23,410 bases of DNA from an uncultured Eubacteriales bacterium (GTDB taxonomy: Bacteria; Bacillota; Clostridia; Oscillospirales; Oscillospiraceae). The position numbers and the translations under genes were made by a program. The stretch spans positions 1 through 23,410 of the forward strand of contig URXW01000030.1 of NCBI GenBank assembly GCA_900551995.1, given 5' to 3'. Position 1 is the first letter of the stretch. Each line of letters starts with the position of its first letter. This document shows positions 6,754 to 14,525 of this stretch, in pieces. Below the pieces are notes generated by a model. That model ran no database searches and was not told the DNA's origin. It was given only the letters and a program-made list of their open reading frames with translations.

Positions 6754-7923
6754 TCAGCGGAAGAAGGCGGCGGTATCGATCTGCTGATAGCCGCCGAAGC
6801 TGCTGGGCATCCGGAAAATATCCTCCGCGATCCCTTTGCCCAGGAACGCGCCGGTGATCTCGTTCAGCTTCTCCGTCATGTCAATGTCGCTGAACTGCTC
6901 CGGATAGACGCACTTCCCGGCGAACCACGCATTCGCCAGCGCGATCTCGAAGTTGGTGTAGTAGGCGTTGTACGCCATCTCCAGATACACCTTTCCCTCC
7001 TGCCACGCCTTGCAGCTGTCGAACATCCCGCTGTCCTCGGCGAACAGGGGCTTGATGTTCTTCACCGCCGCCGCGTCAATGAGCATCACGTCCATGTCCG
7101 CGCCCAGAGCCGTAAACTTCTCCGCTTCAATGGGCTGGATACCCTTGGCACCCAGATCGGTCACGACGTTCTTGATATTCGCCACGGCGAACGTGCTGTA
7201 CGCCTCCGCCGTCATCAGGTGGTTGGTGGTGCCCCAGTTGCCCAGACCGCAGATATACACCGCCGGCTTGTCCGCCTCGGGAATGTCCGCCGTCCGCGCC
7301 TGAATGTCCGCTGTCTCCGCCGCCACGAAGGACAGCAGCTCGGCGGCACGCGTCTCCCTGTCCAGCACCTTGCCCAGCAGGGTGATGGAGGCACTGAAAT
7401 TCTCGCTGAACACGCCGTCCACGCCGGTACGCAGTGTGATGACCGGCACGCCCACCTGCTGCTGCAGGGCGTCCGCCTTCTCCACGTCCTCGTACTGGGA
7501 GATAATGAGATCCGGCGTGCAGGAGAGGATCTTCTCCGCCTCCGCCGCCTGCGCGTTGGGACCGCCCACGCCGCAGGAGGGCAGCGCGGCGAACGTCTCG
7601 CCGTATGCGATCACGTAGGGACGCGCCACGCCGTCGAACATCTTGGGACGCTCGCTCAGCGTGGTGTTGTCGATGTCCTCCACGCCGCACAGCAGCCCCA
7701 CGTCGCCCACATAGCTGTACAGCCGCAGCGCACCTGCGCCGATGCACACCACGCGCTTGTAGCTTCCAGGCGTCACCTCCACCTCGCGTCCGATCATGTC
7801 GGTGACGGTCTCCGCCGTGGGCGTATCCGCCGCGTCGTCCGCCGGAGCCTTCTCGCCGCAGCCCCACAGGGACAGTGCCATGACCACTGCCAGCACCAGT
7901 GCCAAAATTCTCTTAGTATTCAT
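6754..7923 (-). CDS. ABC transporter substrate-binding lipoprotein, FecB/BtuF-type
   Basis: A 389-aa extracellular solute-binding lipoprotein. The N-terminus has a basic start (MNTKR), a hydrophobic stretch and lipobox LWGC with Cys22 as the lipidated residue. The TroA/FecB-like fold is indicated by the DMIGREVEV entry block near residue 42, a PDLIISQYEDVEKA segment and a helical C-terminus with YNAYYTNFEIALANAWF. This C-terminal pattern matches, from memory, proteins annotated as iron-complex binders in Clostridia and methanogens, but the ligand is not proven. It overlaps the ATPase gene upstream by 11 bases and precedes the methyltransferase by 10, so all four genes form one operon. No strong ribosome site is seen, consistent with translational coupling. 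Confidence 0.88.
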   Translation of the reverse strand: MNTKRILALVLAVVMALSLWGCGEKAPADDAADTPTAETVTDMIGREVEVTPGSYKRVVCIGAGALRLYSYVGDVGLLCGVEDIDNTTLSERPKMFDGVARPYVIAYGETFAALPSCGVGGPNAQAAEAEKILSCTPDLIISQYEDVEKADALQQQVGVPVITLRTGVDGVFSENFSASITLLGKVLDRETRAAELLSFVAAETADIQARTADIPEADKPAVYICGLGNWGTTNHLMTAEAYSTFAVANIKNVVTDLGAKGIQPIEAEKFTALGADMDVMLIDAAAVKNIKPLFAEDSGMFDSCKAWQEGKVYLEMAYNAYYTNFEIALANAWFAGKCVYPEQFSDIDMTEKLNEITGAFLGKGIAEDIFRMPSSFGGYQQIDTAAFFR

Positions 7924-8683
7924 CCTCGTCCACTCCTATCAAAAGTTTTTGTCCGTCGATCTCCGCTTGGCGCACCCTCACGCCGAAAATATCCCACACC
8001 GTCTCCGGTGTCAAAACGCCGCCGTCCCCCTCGTACCTGATCCGCCCCTCCTGCATGAGAAACAGCCTGTCCCCATACCGTATGGCTTGGTTCAAATCGT
8101 GGAGCGTACACAGCACCGTCATGCCCCGCGACCTCGACAGCTGCCGCGCCTGCCGCAGTATCCTCTGCTCGTTGGCGATGTCCAGATTGCCCGTAGGCTC
8201 ATCGAAGATCAGCAGCCGCGGCTCCTGTGCCAACGCCCTGGCGATGGCGACCTTCTGCTTTTCCCCTCCGGACAGCGTCTGTACGCTCCGCCCGGCGAGT
8301 GCCGTCAGCCCCATGTCCTCCATGGCGGACTCAGCCGCCGCCCGATCCGCCGCTCCCGGCTGTATGCCGAACCGGCTCACCCGGCCGGCAAGCACCGCGT
8401 CGTACACCTGCAACGCGCCGAACTCCGTCTCCTGGGGCACGTAGGCGGCGATCTGCGCCCGCCGCCGTCTCGTCATCTCCGTCAGCTCCTCGCCGTCGAA
8501 GGTGATGCGCCCCGCCTCCGGGCGGCACAGCCCCAGCAGCGTTTTCAGCAGCGTCGTTTTGCCGCAGCCGTTCCGCCCCAGCAGCACGCCCACCTGTCCC
8601 GCCTCCAGCGTCAGGCTCACGTTGTCCAGCACCGCCGGACTCCTCCTGTCGTAGCGAAAGACGATCTGCTCTGCGCTCAGCAT
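7913..8683 (-). CDS. ABC transporter ATP-binding protein, FecE/BtuD-type
   Basis: A 256-aa ATPase of a type II importer. Walker A GRNGCGKTT is at residues 36-44, Q-loop Gln84 (YVPQE), signature LSGGEKQ at 137-143, Walker B LLIFDEP at 157-163 and the H-loop histidine at 195 (TLHDLN). The frame is open to 8851, but GGGAGGG 7-8 bases before the ATG at 8683 and alignment of the first strand (LSAEQIVFRYD) support the internal start. It overlaps the permease stop by 7 bases and the binding-protein start by 11. It pairs with the adjacent permease; two copies of each are expected in the assembled importer. Confidence 0.92.
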   Translation of the reverse strand: MLSAEQIVFRYDRRSPAVLDNVSLTLEAGQVGVLLGRNGCGKTTLLKTLLGLCRPEAGRITFDGEELTEMTRRRRAQIAAYVPQETEFGALQVYDAVLAGRVSRFGIQPGAADRAAAESAMEDMGLTALAGRSVQTLSGGEKQKVAIARALAQEPRLLIFDEPTGNLDIANEQRILRQARQLSRSRGMTVLCTLHDLNQAIRYGDRLFLMQEGRIRYEGDGGVLTPETVWDIFGVRVRQAEIDGQKLLIGVDEDEY

Positions 8684-9729
8684 ACGCGTCCCTCCCTTCG
8701 CCCGAAGATCAGCGCGAGGAAAAAGGGCGCGCCCAGCAGGGAGGTGATGGCACCCACCGGCAGCGCGGAGCCGCTGCCGATGCTGCGGCTCACGGTGTCC
8801 GCCGCCAGCAGCAGCGCGCTGCCGCACAGCGCGGAGCCCGGCAACGCCCACCGGTGGTCATGTCCCACCAGCCGCTTCACCGCGTGGGGACAGATGATCC
8901 CCACGAAGCCGATCATTCCTAAGAACGCCACGCACACCGCCGTGATCAGCGACGCCGTCAGCAGCGATACCCACCGCAGCAGCGTCACGTTCACGCCCAT
9001 GCTCTCCGCCGCGTCGCCGCCGCTGAGCAGCGCGTTGTACCGCCACGCCAGCACCGCGAACACCGCGATCCCCGCCGCCGTCACCGCCAGCATGATCAGG
9101 TCAGTGCGGTAGGTGGCGCGTCCCAAGTCGCCGAAGCTCCAGATCACGGCGGCGGACAGCCCCACGTCCGTGGCGTAAAACTGCATAATGGTGGTGGCAG
9201 CCGTCCACACGGAGCCGAGGGCGATCCCCGCCAGCACCACCACGTTGGGGGAGAAGTCCCGCAGCCGGCACAACGCCAGCACAACGAGCACCGACGCGGC
9301 GGCGAACACGAACGCCATGGCGGACGTGGCAAAGGGGTCGATGCCCGCCGTGTAGCTTGTCAGATTGTTTCCGGTGGTCAGGAACCCGCCCGCCAGCGCG
9401 ATGATGGACAGATTCGCCCCGAACACCGCCGCGTTGGAAACGCCCAGCGTGGCAGGGGAGGCCATGGGGTTGCCCAGCACCGTCTGCATGATCAGCCCCG
9501 CCGCCGACAGCCCCGCGCCTGCGATGACCGCCGCCAGCAGCCGCGGCAGCCGGATATACCGCATGATCCGCACCGCCGCGTTCTCGCCCCGCCCCATCAG
9601 CGCGGCAATGCACTGCTCCACCGACATTCCGGAGGAGCCCACCAGCAGCTCCGTCACCGCCAGCACCAGCACCGCCAGCACCAGCGCGGCAATGACCGCT
9701 GTTTTCTTTTTCTCCGAGGTATTTCCCAT
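8677..9729 (-). CDS. ABC transporter permease, FecCD/BtuC family (minus-strand cassette)
   Basis: A 350-aa polytopic permease of the FecCD family, expected to have about ten helices. Family marks are RLPRLLAAVIAGAGLSAAG and QTVLGNPMASPATLGVSNA, then GGDAAESMGVN in the ATPase-coupling region and GMIGFVGIICPH followed by RLVGHDHR near the end. The frame opens at 9762, but that ATG lies inside the predicted -10 box; AGGAGG 5 bases before the ATG at 9729 marks the likelier start. It is the first gene of the operon permease-ATPase-binding protein-methyltransferase. Family members import iron-siderophore, haem, cobalamin or, in the MolBC subtype, molybdate. The residues do not settle which. Confidence 0.92.
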   Translation of the reverse strand: MGNTSEKKKTAVIAALVLAVLVLAVTELLVGSSGMSVEQCIAALMGRGENAAVRIMRYIRLPRLLAAVIAGAGLSAAGLIMQTVLGNPMASPATLGVSNAAVFGANLSIIALAGGFLTTGNNLTSYTAGIDPFATSAMAFVFAAASVLVVLALCRLRDFSPNVVVLAGIALGSVWTAATTIMQFYATDVGLSAAVIWSFGDLGRATYRTDLIMLAVTAAGIAVFAVLAWRYNALLSGGDAAESMGVNVTLLRWVSLLTASLITAVCVAFLGMIGFVGIICPHAVKRLVGHDHRWALPGSALCGSALLLAADTVSRSIGSGSALPVGAITSLLGAPFFLALIFGRREGRVC

Positions 9730-9757
9730 GACGGCCTCCTGCATTTTCTCACGGAAT

Positions 9758-9786
9758 ATCATACATCATTTCGCCCCTCCGTGCAA
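9758..9786 (-). promoter_or_regulatory. Promoter of the minus-strand importer cassette
   Basis: On the minus strand: -35 TTGCAC (9786-9781), 17-base spacer, -10 TATGAT (9763-9758). Transcription would start near 9750, just ahead of the permease ribosome site. The GC hairpin at 9794-9812 lies directly upstream of the -35. Confidence 0.65.
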
Positions 9787-9793
9787 CCCGGTA

Positions 9794-9812
9794 GGGGGGT
9801 TCGACTCCCCCC
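9794..9812. other. GC hairpin resembling a tRNA T-arm
   Basis: Six Gs, a 7-base loop TTCGACT and six Cs. GGTTCGACTCC within it matches the tRNA B-box/T-arm consensus. No acceptor, D or anticodon arm can be built from the preceding ~90 bases, so it is not a functional tRNA. It may be a tRNA 3'-end relic, a regulator site next to the importer -35, or chance. Confidence 0.4.
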
Positions 9813-9823
9813 GCCATTTACCC

Positions 9824-9912
9824 GGGAAAAGAGGGAAAAGAGACGGCTTCGCCGTCTCTTTTCCCGCTTTTCCCTCTTTTCCCTCTTTTCCCTTTTTTCC
9901 CTTTTTTCCCTT
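9824..9912 (-). terminator. Terminator within a polypyrimidine tandem repeat
   Basis: A hairpin with 15-bp arms, 9833-9847 and 9851-9865 (GGGAAAAGAGACGGC), sits at the end of a tract at 9867-9912 built of repeated TTTTCCCTC or TTTTTTCCC units. On the minus strand it follows the B3/4 gene stop by about 63 bases and ends in a T-rich run, so it probably terminates that gene. The left arm itself is a copy of the tract on the opposite strand. Confidence 0.7.
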
Positions 9913-9928
9913 CTCGCAGCAACGCAGA

Positions 9929-10642
9929 TTATCGGAAGAACTCGAACCGCGGCTGCTCCTTCGTCACGGTGCCCCACTGGATCTCCAGCCCCTCGCCGAA
10001 GTATTTCCGCAGCAGCTCCATCAGCTCCTTTGCCGCCGCCTGTACCTCTCCGGCGTTCACGTCGGAAAACCCGTCAATAGGGAACAGGATGGCTTTCGTC
10101 TCCTCCGTGATCTTTCCCCGCTCCGACTGCCGCCACGTCCACCGGCGTGTGCGTATCTCACTGCCGCAGGCGTACACCGCCTCGCCCACATCCGGGGATT
10201 CCTCCTCGGTGGAGCCGAAGGGGATGAACGTGTCGCCCTCCCGCGCCAGACGCACATCCAACCCGCCCTCGATGGTGTCCAGGTCGTGCGCCCCCATGGG
10301 CAGCCTGTGCTTGATGGACACCGCGTTGCCCAGATCCACCGCCGCGTTGATGTGGGGGAACCCCTTCCCCTTGGCGATGCGCGTCAGCAGAGCCTCAATG
10401 GAGCACATGAACTTATTGGGATTGATCCCCAAGGCGGTAAACGCCGCCCGGTAGGGGAGGATGTCCTCCGTCTCCTTAGGCTTTTTCCCCGCAAAATACG
10501 TCTCGCACGCGGCGACGTTCCCGGCGAGCATCTCCTCCAGCTCCGGAATGTCGCGGGTATTGTCCAGACCGCGCACCGCCACCGCGCCGAAGCAGGCATT
10601 GGGCAGCTTCTCAAAAAATTCCTTCGATACCTGATAGTACAT
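9929..10642 (-). CDS. Stand-alone B3/4 domain protein (PheT-like tRNA-binding/editing fold)
   Basis: A 237-aa cytosolic protein related to the B3/B4 editing domain of the phenylalanyl-tRNA synthetase beta chain. The marks are ALGINPNKFMCSIEALLTRI followed by FPHINAAVDLGNAVSIKH and GAHDLDTIEG, then a segment with IRTRRWTWRQSE. Free-standing copies are common in Firmicutes. Some may clear misacylated tRNA, but most have no shown function. AAGGAGGAG before the ATG fixes the start. It lies between the two importer cassettes with its own terminator, and no functional connection to them is evident. Family call firm, function open. Confidence 0.85.
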   Translation of the reverse strand: MYYQVSKEFFEKLPNACFGAVAVRGLDNTRDIPELEEMLAGNVAACETYFAGKKPKETEDILPYRAAFTALGINPNKFMCSIEALLTRIAKGKGFPHINAAVDLGNAVSIKHRLPMGAHDLDTIEGGLDVRLAREGDTFIPFGSTEEESPDVGEAVYACGSEIRTRRWTWRQSERGKITEETKAILFPIDGFSDVNAGEVQAAAKELMELLRKYFGEGLEIQWGTVTKEQPRFEFFR

Positions 10643-10803
10643 GGCGTCTCCTCCTTGTCTGCATTTTATGTCCGCACCCGCCCCGTCGGGCGGCGCGGGA
10701 ATATGTGGTATTCTACCGCGCTAAACAGCGAAATGCAACCCCTTTTTTCTCCCTCATTTTCTCCATTTACGAACAATTCTCCGACAATGCCGAACGCACC
10801 CTC

Positions 10804-10831
10804 TTGCACTTTTCTCGTTATCCTGTAAAAT
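10804..10831 (+). promoter_or_regulatory. Promoter of the plus-strand importer cassette
   Basis: -35 TTGCAC (10804-10809), 16-base spacer, -10 TAAAAT (10826-10831), 31 bases before the permease ATG. The -35 hexamer is the same as that of the minus-strand cassette. The preceding 150 bases are pyrimidine-rich with no clear Fur- or DtxR-type palindrome. Confidence 0.6.
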
Positions 10832-10862
10832 AAATAACGTAAAGCAAAAGGGAGGAGCCTTC

Positions 10863-11876
10863 ATGTACACACCCCGTCACCCCCGCCGCAGCATCCTCAT
10901 CACCGCGTCAGCGTTGCTGACGCTTTTTCTGCTGTCCTTTGCGCTGGGACGTTACGGCGTCCCGCCGGTGCAGGTGGTGAGGATCCTCCTCTCCCGCGTT
11001 TTCTCGCTCACCCAGACGTGGACGGACAACATGGCGATCGCCGTGTGGAACGTCCGCCTGCCCCGTATCCTGCTGGCGTGCCTTGTGGGCTGCGCCCTCT
11101 CCGCCGCCGGTACGGGCTACCAGACTGTTTTCCAGAACCCCATGGCTGCGCCCGACATCCTCGGTGCCTCCTCCGGTGCCTGCTTCGGCGCGGCTCTCGC
11201 CATCCTGACGGTTCAGCCCGCCGTCATGGTCACGGTGTTCGCCTTCCTCTCCAGCCTTCTCTCCGTGGTGCTGGTCTATCTGGTGGGCAGCCACACCCGC
11301 GGCGGCAGAGTGGTGAACCTCCTGCTGGCGGGCATCATGGTGGGCTCTCTCTTCTCCGCCGGTACCTCCTATATCAAGCTGGTGGCGGATCCCTCCAACC
11401 AGCTGCCCCAGATCACCTACTGGCTCATGGGCAGCCTCTCCGGCACCCGGATGCACACCGTCACCTTCGCCGCCGTCTGCATGGCGGTGGGACTGCTGCC
11501 CCTGTTCCTGCTGCGCTGGCGCATGAACCTGCTGACCCTCTCTGCGGACGAGGCGCGCGCCATGGGCGTCCACACGGATCGTCTCCGCCTTGCGGTGCTC
11601 CTCTCCGCCACGGTGCTGACGGCGTCCGCCGTCTCCGTCTCCGGCATGATCGGCTGGGTGGGACTGGTCATACCCCACCTGAGCCGCCGCATCGTGGGCA
11701 GCGACTGCCGCCGCCTCCTGCCCATGTCCTGCCTTTTCGGCGCGGCATTTCTGCTGCTGGTGGATAACGTGGCGCGCACGGCGGCGTCGGTGGAGATCCC
11801 CATCGGCATCCTCACCGCCTTCGTGGGCGCGCCCTTCTTCGTCTATCTGATGGTGCGGGGAGGTGACCGCCCGTGA
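10863..11876 (+). CDS. ABC transporter permease, FecCD/BtuC family (plus-strand cassette)
   Basis: A 337-aa polytopic permease. Family blocks are VRLPRILLACLVGCALSAAG and QTVFQNPMAAPDILGASSGA, then SADEARAMGVHT in the coupling region and GMIGWVGLVIPHLSRRIVG near the C-terminus. GGGAGG 7 bases before the ATG fixes the start. Its stop overlaps the next gene's GTG in a GTGA arrangement, so permease and ATPase are translationally coupled. It differs clearly in sequence from the minus-strand permease, so the two cassettes are not a recent duplication. It heads a probable six-gene operon ending with XdhC and an NTPase, which hints at an oxyanion such as molybdate; iron chelates remain possible. Confidence 0.92.
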   Translation: MYTPRHPRRSILITASALLTLFLLSFALGRYGVPPVQVVRILLSRVFSLTQTWTDNMAIAVWNVRLPRILLACLVGCALSAAGTGYQTVFQNPMAAPDILGASSGACFGAALAILTVQPAVMVTVFAFLSSLLSVVLVYLVGSHTRGGRVVNLLLAGIMVGSLFSAGTSYIKLVADPSNQLPQITYWLMGSLSGTRMHTVTFAAVCMAVGLLPLFLLRWRMNLLTLSADEARAMGVHTDRLRLAVLLSATVLTASAVSVSGMIGWVGLVIPHLSRRIVGSDCRRLLPMSCLFGAAFLLLVDNVARTAASVEIPIGILTAFVGAPFFVYLMVRGGDRP

Positions 11877-12658
11877 AGCTCACCGTGGAAAACCTGTCCT
11901 TTGCCTACGGCAAGGGCGACCCCGTCCTGCGGGACGTTTCCTTCACCGCCGACGGCGGCGACTTCCTCTCCGTGCTGGGAGCCAACGGCGCGGGGAAAAG
12001 CACCCTGTTCCGCTGCCTCCTGGGCGGTCTGGAGGGCTACACCGGTGCCATCTCTCTGGACGGCAGAGATGTCCGCACCCTCTCCCGCCGGGAGCTGGCG
12101 GCGCATATCGCCTACATCCCCCAGATCCACCGCCCCACCTTCGGCTACGCCGTGCTGGACGTGACCCTCATGGGGCTGACCCGCTTTCTCTCACCCTTCC
12201 GCTCCCCCTCCAGAGAGCTGGAGGCGCAGGCTCTCGCCGCGCTGGAGCGTATGGGCGTGGCGCACCTTGCCCGGCGCAGCTTCGCCACCCTCTCCGGCGG
12301 CGAGCAGCAGCTGGTGCTCATCGCCCGCGCCCTCTGCCAGCACTCGGACATTCTCATCATGGACGAGCCTACATCCTCTCTGGACTACGGCAACCAGCTC
12401 CGCGTGCTGGAGCAGGTGCGCGCCCTCTCCCAACAGGGCTATACCGTCCTCCTCTCCACCCACGACCCCCAGCACGCCCTGCGGTTCTCCTGCCGCGTGC
12501 TGGCACTGAGCGGCGGCGTGGTGGCAGCGGAGGGCGACACCTCCGCCGTCCTGACCCCCGCCCTTATCCGGCAGCTCTACGGCGTGTCCGCCGCCCTGCT
12601 GGAAACGCCTCACGGCACCGTTCTTATCCCCACGGAGGGAGGCGGCGGCCATGTTTAA
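11873..12658 (+). CDS. ABC transporter ATP-binding protein, FecE/BtuD-type
   Basis: A 261-aa ATPase with a GTG start set by GGGGAGGTG 7 bases upstream and the 4-base overlap with the permease. Walker A GANGAGKST is at residues 36-44, Q-loop Gln84 (YIPQI), signature LSGGEQQ at 140-146, Walker B ILIMDEP at 160-166 and H-loop His197 (STHDPQ). All catalytic motifs are intact. The 3' end overlaps the methyltransferase start by 8 bases, tying the methyltransferase directly to the importer. A GGAGG run near its 3' end serves as the next ribosome site. Confidence 0.93.
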   Translation: MKLTVENLSFAYGKGDPVLRDVSFTADGGDFLSVLGANGAGKSTLFRCLLGGLEGYTGAISLDGRDVRTLSRRELAAHIAYIPQIHRPTFGYAVLDVTLMGLTRFLSPFRSPSRELEAQALAALERMGVAHLARRSFATLSGGEQQLVLIARALCQHSDILIMDEPTSSLDYGNQLRVLEQVRALSQQGYTVLLSTHDPQHALRFSCRVLALSGGVVAAEGDTSAVLTPALIRQLYGVSAALLETPHGTVLIPTEGGGGHV

Positions 12659-13349
12659 CTGGACGGACGAAGCCATCCGCTTCATGGAGGATGCCTGCCG
12701 CCGCACCGATTTCCACGAGCACTTGACCGCCATGCTCCTGCCGCACCTGTCGGGCGCGTCCCGCGTCTGCGATGCCGGCTGCGGGCTTGGCTATCTGTCC
12801 CTGACCCTTGCGCCCCACGTGGCGCACGTAACGGCGGCGGAGCGGGACGACCGCGCCCTTGATGTCCTGCGCCGGGAGCTGACCGCCCGACGCATCACCA
12901 ACGTCACCCCCCTCTGCACCGATGTCCTCACCTACGTCCCTCCGGAGAAATTCGATGCCATGGTGTTCTGCTTCTTCGGCAGCATGGAGGAGATCCTCTC
13001 CGCCGCCCGGGCACAGTGCTGCGGCACGGTGCTGGCAGTGGTGCGCGACGACGCCCGCCACCGCTTTTCCGGCGCGCCCCGGGGTGATTCCCGCCACGGC
13101 TTCCGCCGCGCCTGCGCCGTGCTGGACGAGCGCGCCATCCCCTACACGGCGCACCGCGCCGCCCTCCGCTTCCCCCAGCCCCTCCGTACGCGGGACGATG
13201 CCCGCGCCTTCCTGTCGCTTTACGGCGGGGGCGAGGCGCAGCTGTCAAGCCTTGTGTCCACCGACGATCCGGACTTCCCGTGGCAGCTGCCCGGTGTCCG
13301 CCGCTTTGGAATAATCGCATTTTCGATGAAAGAAGGAGAACCCCAATGA
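12651..13349 (+). CDS. Class I SAM-dependent methyltransferase embedded in the plus-strand importer operon
   Basis: A 232-aa class I methyltransferase. Motif I reads VCDAGCGLG (residues 39-47), followed by an acidic post-I region (VTAAERDDRA) and a DVLTYVPPEKFDAMVFCFFG segment that includes motif IV. The C-terminal third is arginine-rich and unlike the other methyltransferase in this window. It overlaps the ATPase by 8 bases and the binding-protein gene by an ATGA junction, so it is translated as part of the importer. In the mirror cassette the methyltransferase comes last. Candidate substrates are the imported ligand, a chelator or a corrinoid-like ring; none is shown. It is not CbiT by any motif I can confirm. 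Confidence 0.85.
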   Translation: MFNWTDEAIRFMEDACRRTDFHEHLTAMLLPHLSGASRVCDAGCGLGYLSLTLAPHVAHVTAAERDDRALDVLRRELTARRITNVTPLCTDVLTYVPPEKFDAMVFCFFGSMEEILSAARAQCCGTVLAVVRDDARHRFSGAPRGDSRHGFRRACAVLDERAIPYTAHRAALRFPQPLRTRDDARAFLSLYGGGEAQLSSLVSTDDPDFPWQLPGVRRFGIIAFSMKEGEPQ

Positions 13350-14440
13350 AAAAGACAAAACGACTGCTGGCACTGCTGCTGGCAGTGTCCCTGTCCCTGA
13401 CCCTTTTTGCCTGCGGCAAGAAGGAACCCGACCCCGCCGAGAATAACGGCTCGCCGGAGCTTCGCGTTTTCACCGACTCCTGCGGCAGAGAGGTCACCGT
13501 CCCCGCCAATATCCAGAAGGTCGCCGTCTCCGGTCCTCTGGCGCAGATGGTGGTGTTTGCCATCGCCCCCGATAAGCTGGTGGGCGTGGCGAACGCATGG
13601 GACGACGCGGCGAAGCCCTACGTGGACGCCAAGTACCTTGACCTGCCCCTGCTGGGTCAGCTCTACGGCGGCAAGGGCGAGCTGAACCTTGAGACGCTGC
13701 TGGCAGCCGCCCCCGATGTGGTCATCGACGTGGGCGAGCCCAAGGGCAGCATCGTGGAGGATATGGACGCCCTGCAGGAGCAGACCGGCATCCCCTTCGT
13801 CCACATTGACGCCTACCTGGCCTCCATGGACGACACCTACGCCCTTCTCAGCGACCTGCTGGCAATGCCCAACGAGGGGCAGGGTCTGGCGGACTACTGC
13901 CGCGCCGCCTATGACCGCGTGAAGGAGATCGCCGGCAAGGTGGATAAGGTGGATATGCTCTACGTCACCGGCGAGGAGGGACTGAACGTGATCGCCAAGG
14001 GCTCCTACCACGCCGAGGTCATCGACCTCCTGTGCAGCAACCTTGCCGTGGTGGACGAGCCCTCCTCCAAGGGCACCGGCAACGAGGTGGACATGGAGCA
14101 GATCCTGAACTGGAACCCCTCCGTGGTGGTCTTTGCCCCCGGCAGCATCTACGCCACCGTGGGCAGCAACGAAAACTGGAAGACCATCCCCGCCATCAAG
14201 GACGGCAAGTATTACGAGGTTCCCATGGGTCCCTACAACTGGATGGGCTTCCCGCCCAGCGTCCAGCGTATTCTCGGTATGCAGTGGATGGCGAAGGTGC
14301 TCTATCCCGAGGCAGCCGACTACGATATGTTCGAGACGACCCAGACCTACTTCACCCTGTTCTACCACTGGGATCTGACCGCTGAAGAGTACAATGCGCT
14401 GGTGGCAAACTCCCTGCCCGCCGTGGAAATGGCGGCGTGA
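13346..14440 (+). CDS. ABC transporter substrate-binding lipoprotein, FecB/BtuF-type
   Basis: A 364-aa extracellular lipoprotein. Signal MKKTKRLLALLLAV with lipobox LFAC puts the lipidated cysteine at residue 23. The FecB/TroA fold is suggested by TDSCGREVTVPANIQKVAV, by APDVVIDVGEPKGS and by the C-terminal block PPSVQRILGMQWMAKVLYP. GAAGGAG 7 bases before the ATG at 13346 sets the start; the frame itself opens earlier. The C-terminal block resembles, from memory, type II binding proteins of uncertain metal specificity in anaerobes, some near molybdenum or tungsten enzymes. With XdhC 85 bases downstream, molybdate/tungstate is my leading but unproven guess. Confidence 0.88.
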   Translation: MKKTKRLLALLLAVSLSLTLFACGKKEPDPAENNGSPELRVFTDSCGREVTVPANIQKVAVSGPLAQMVVFAIAPDKLVGVANAWDDAAKPYVDAKYLDLPLLGQLYGGKGELNLETLLAAAPDVVIDVGEPKGSIVEDMDALQEQTGIPFVHIDAYLASMDDTYALLSDLLAMPNEGQGLADYCRAAYDRVKEIAGKVDKVDMLYVTGEEGLNVIAKGSYHAEVIDLLCSNLAVVDEPSSKGTGNEVDMEQILNWNPSVVVFAPGSIYATVGSNENWKTIPAIKDGKYYEVPMGPYNWMGFPPSVQRILGMQWMAKVLYPEAADYDMFETTQTYFTLFYHWDLTAEEYNALVANSLPAVEMAA

Positions 14441-14450
14441 CCTGACATAA

Positions 14451-14502
14451 AAAGGGAGGGGGCGCACCCCTCCATTCTGCGTGTCGATAAACCCCTCCCT
14501 TT
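14451..14502 (+). promoter_or_regulatory. Nested alternative hairpins between binding-protein gene and xdhC
   Basis: AAAGGGAGGGG (14451-14461) can pair perfectly with CCCCTCCCTTT (14492-14502) or, over a shorter span, with the nearer CCCCTCC at 14467-14473. The two pairings exclude each other. Only a short T run follows, so termination would be leaky. It may lower or modulate read-through into the XdhC/NTPase pair. Confidence 0.5.
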
Positions 14503-14525
14503 ACCCATTCGAAAGGAGCGTTCCC

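Noticed and set aside
6592..8040. Plus-strand 482-codon open frame opposite the binding-protein gene
   Set aside because: His/Arg/Gly-rich shadow typical of the reverse complement of a GC-rich gene; the minus strand has lipobox and fold motifs.
9735..9820. Complete tRNA gene on the plus strand
   Set aside because: Only the T-arm can be formed; no acceptor, D or anticodon stem is found.
9365..10828. Plus-strand 487-codon open frame across the permease, terminator and B3/4 gene
   Set aside because: Reads through a terminator hairpin and the polypyrimidine tract; both minus-strand genes are clear.
14441..14525. Molybdenum cofactor riboswitch before xdhC
   Set aside because: The gap is too short and lacks the expected multi-stem architecture; only simple alternative hairpins are present.
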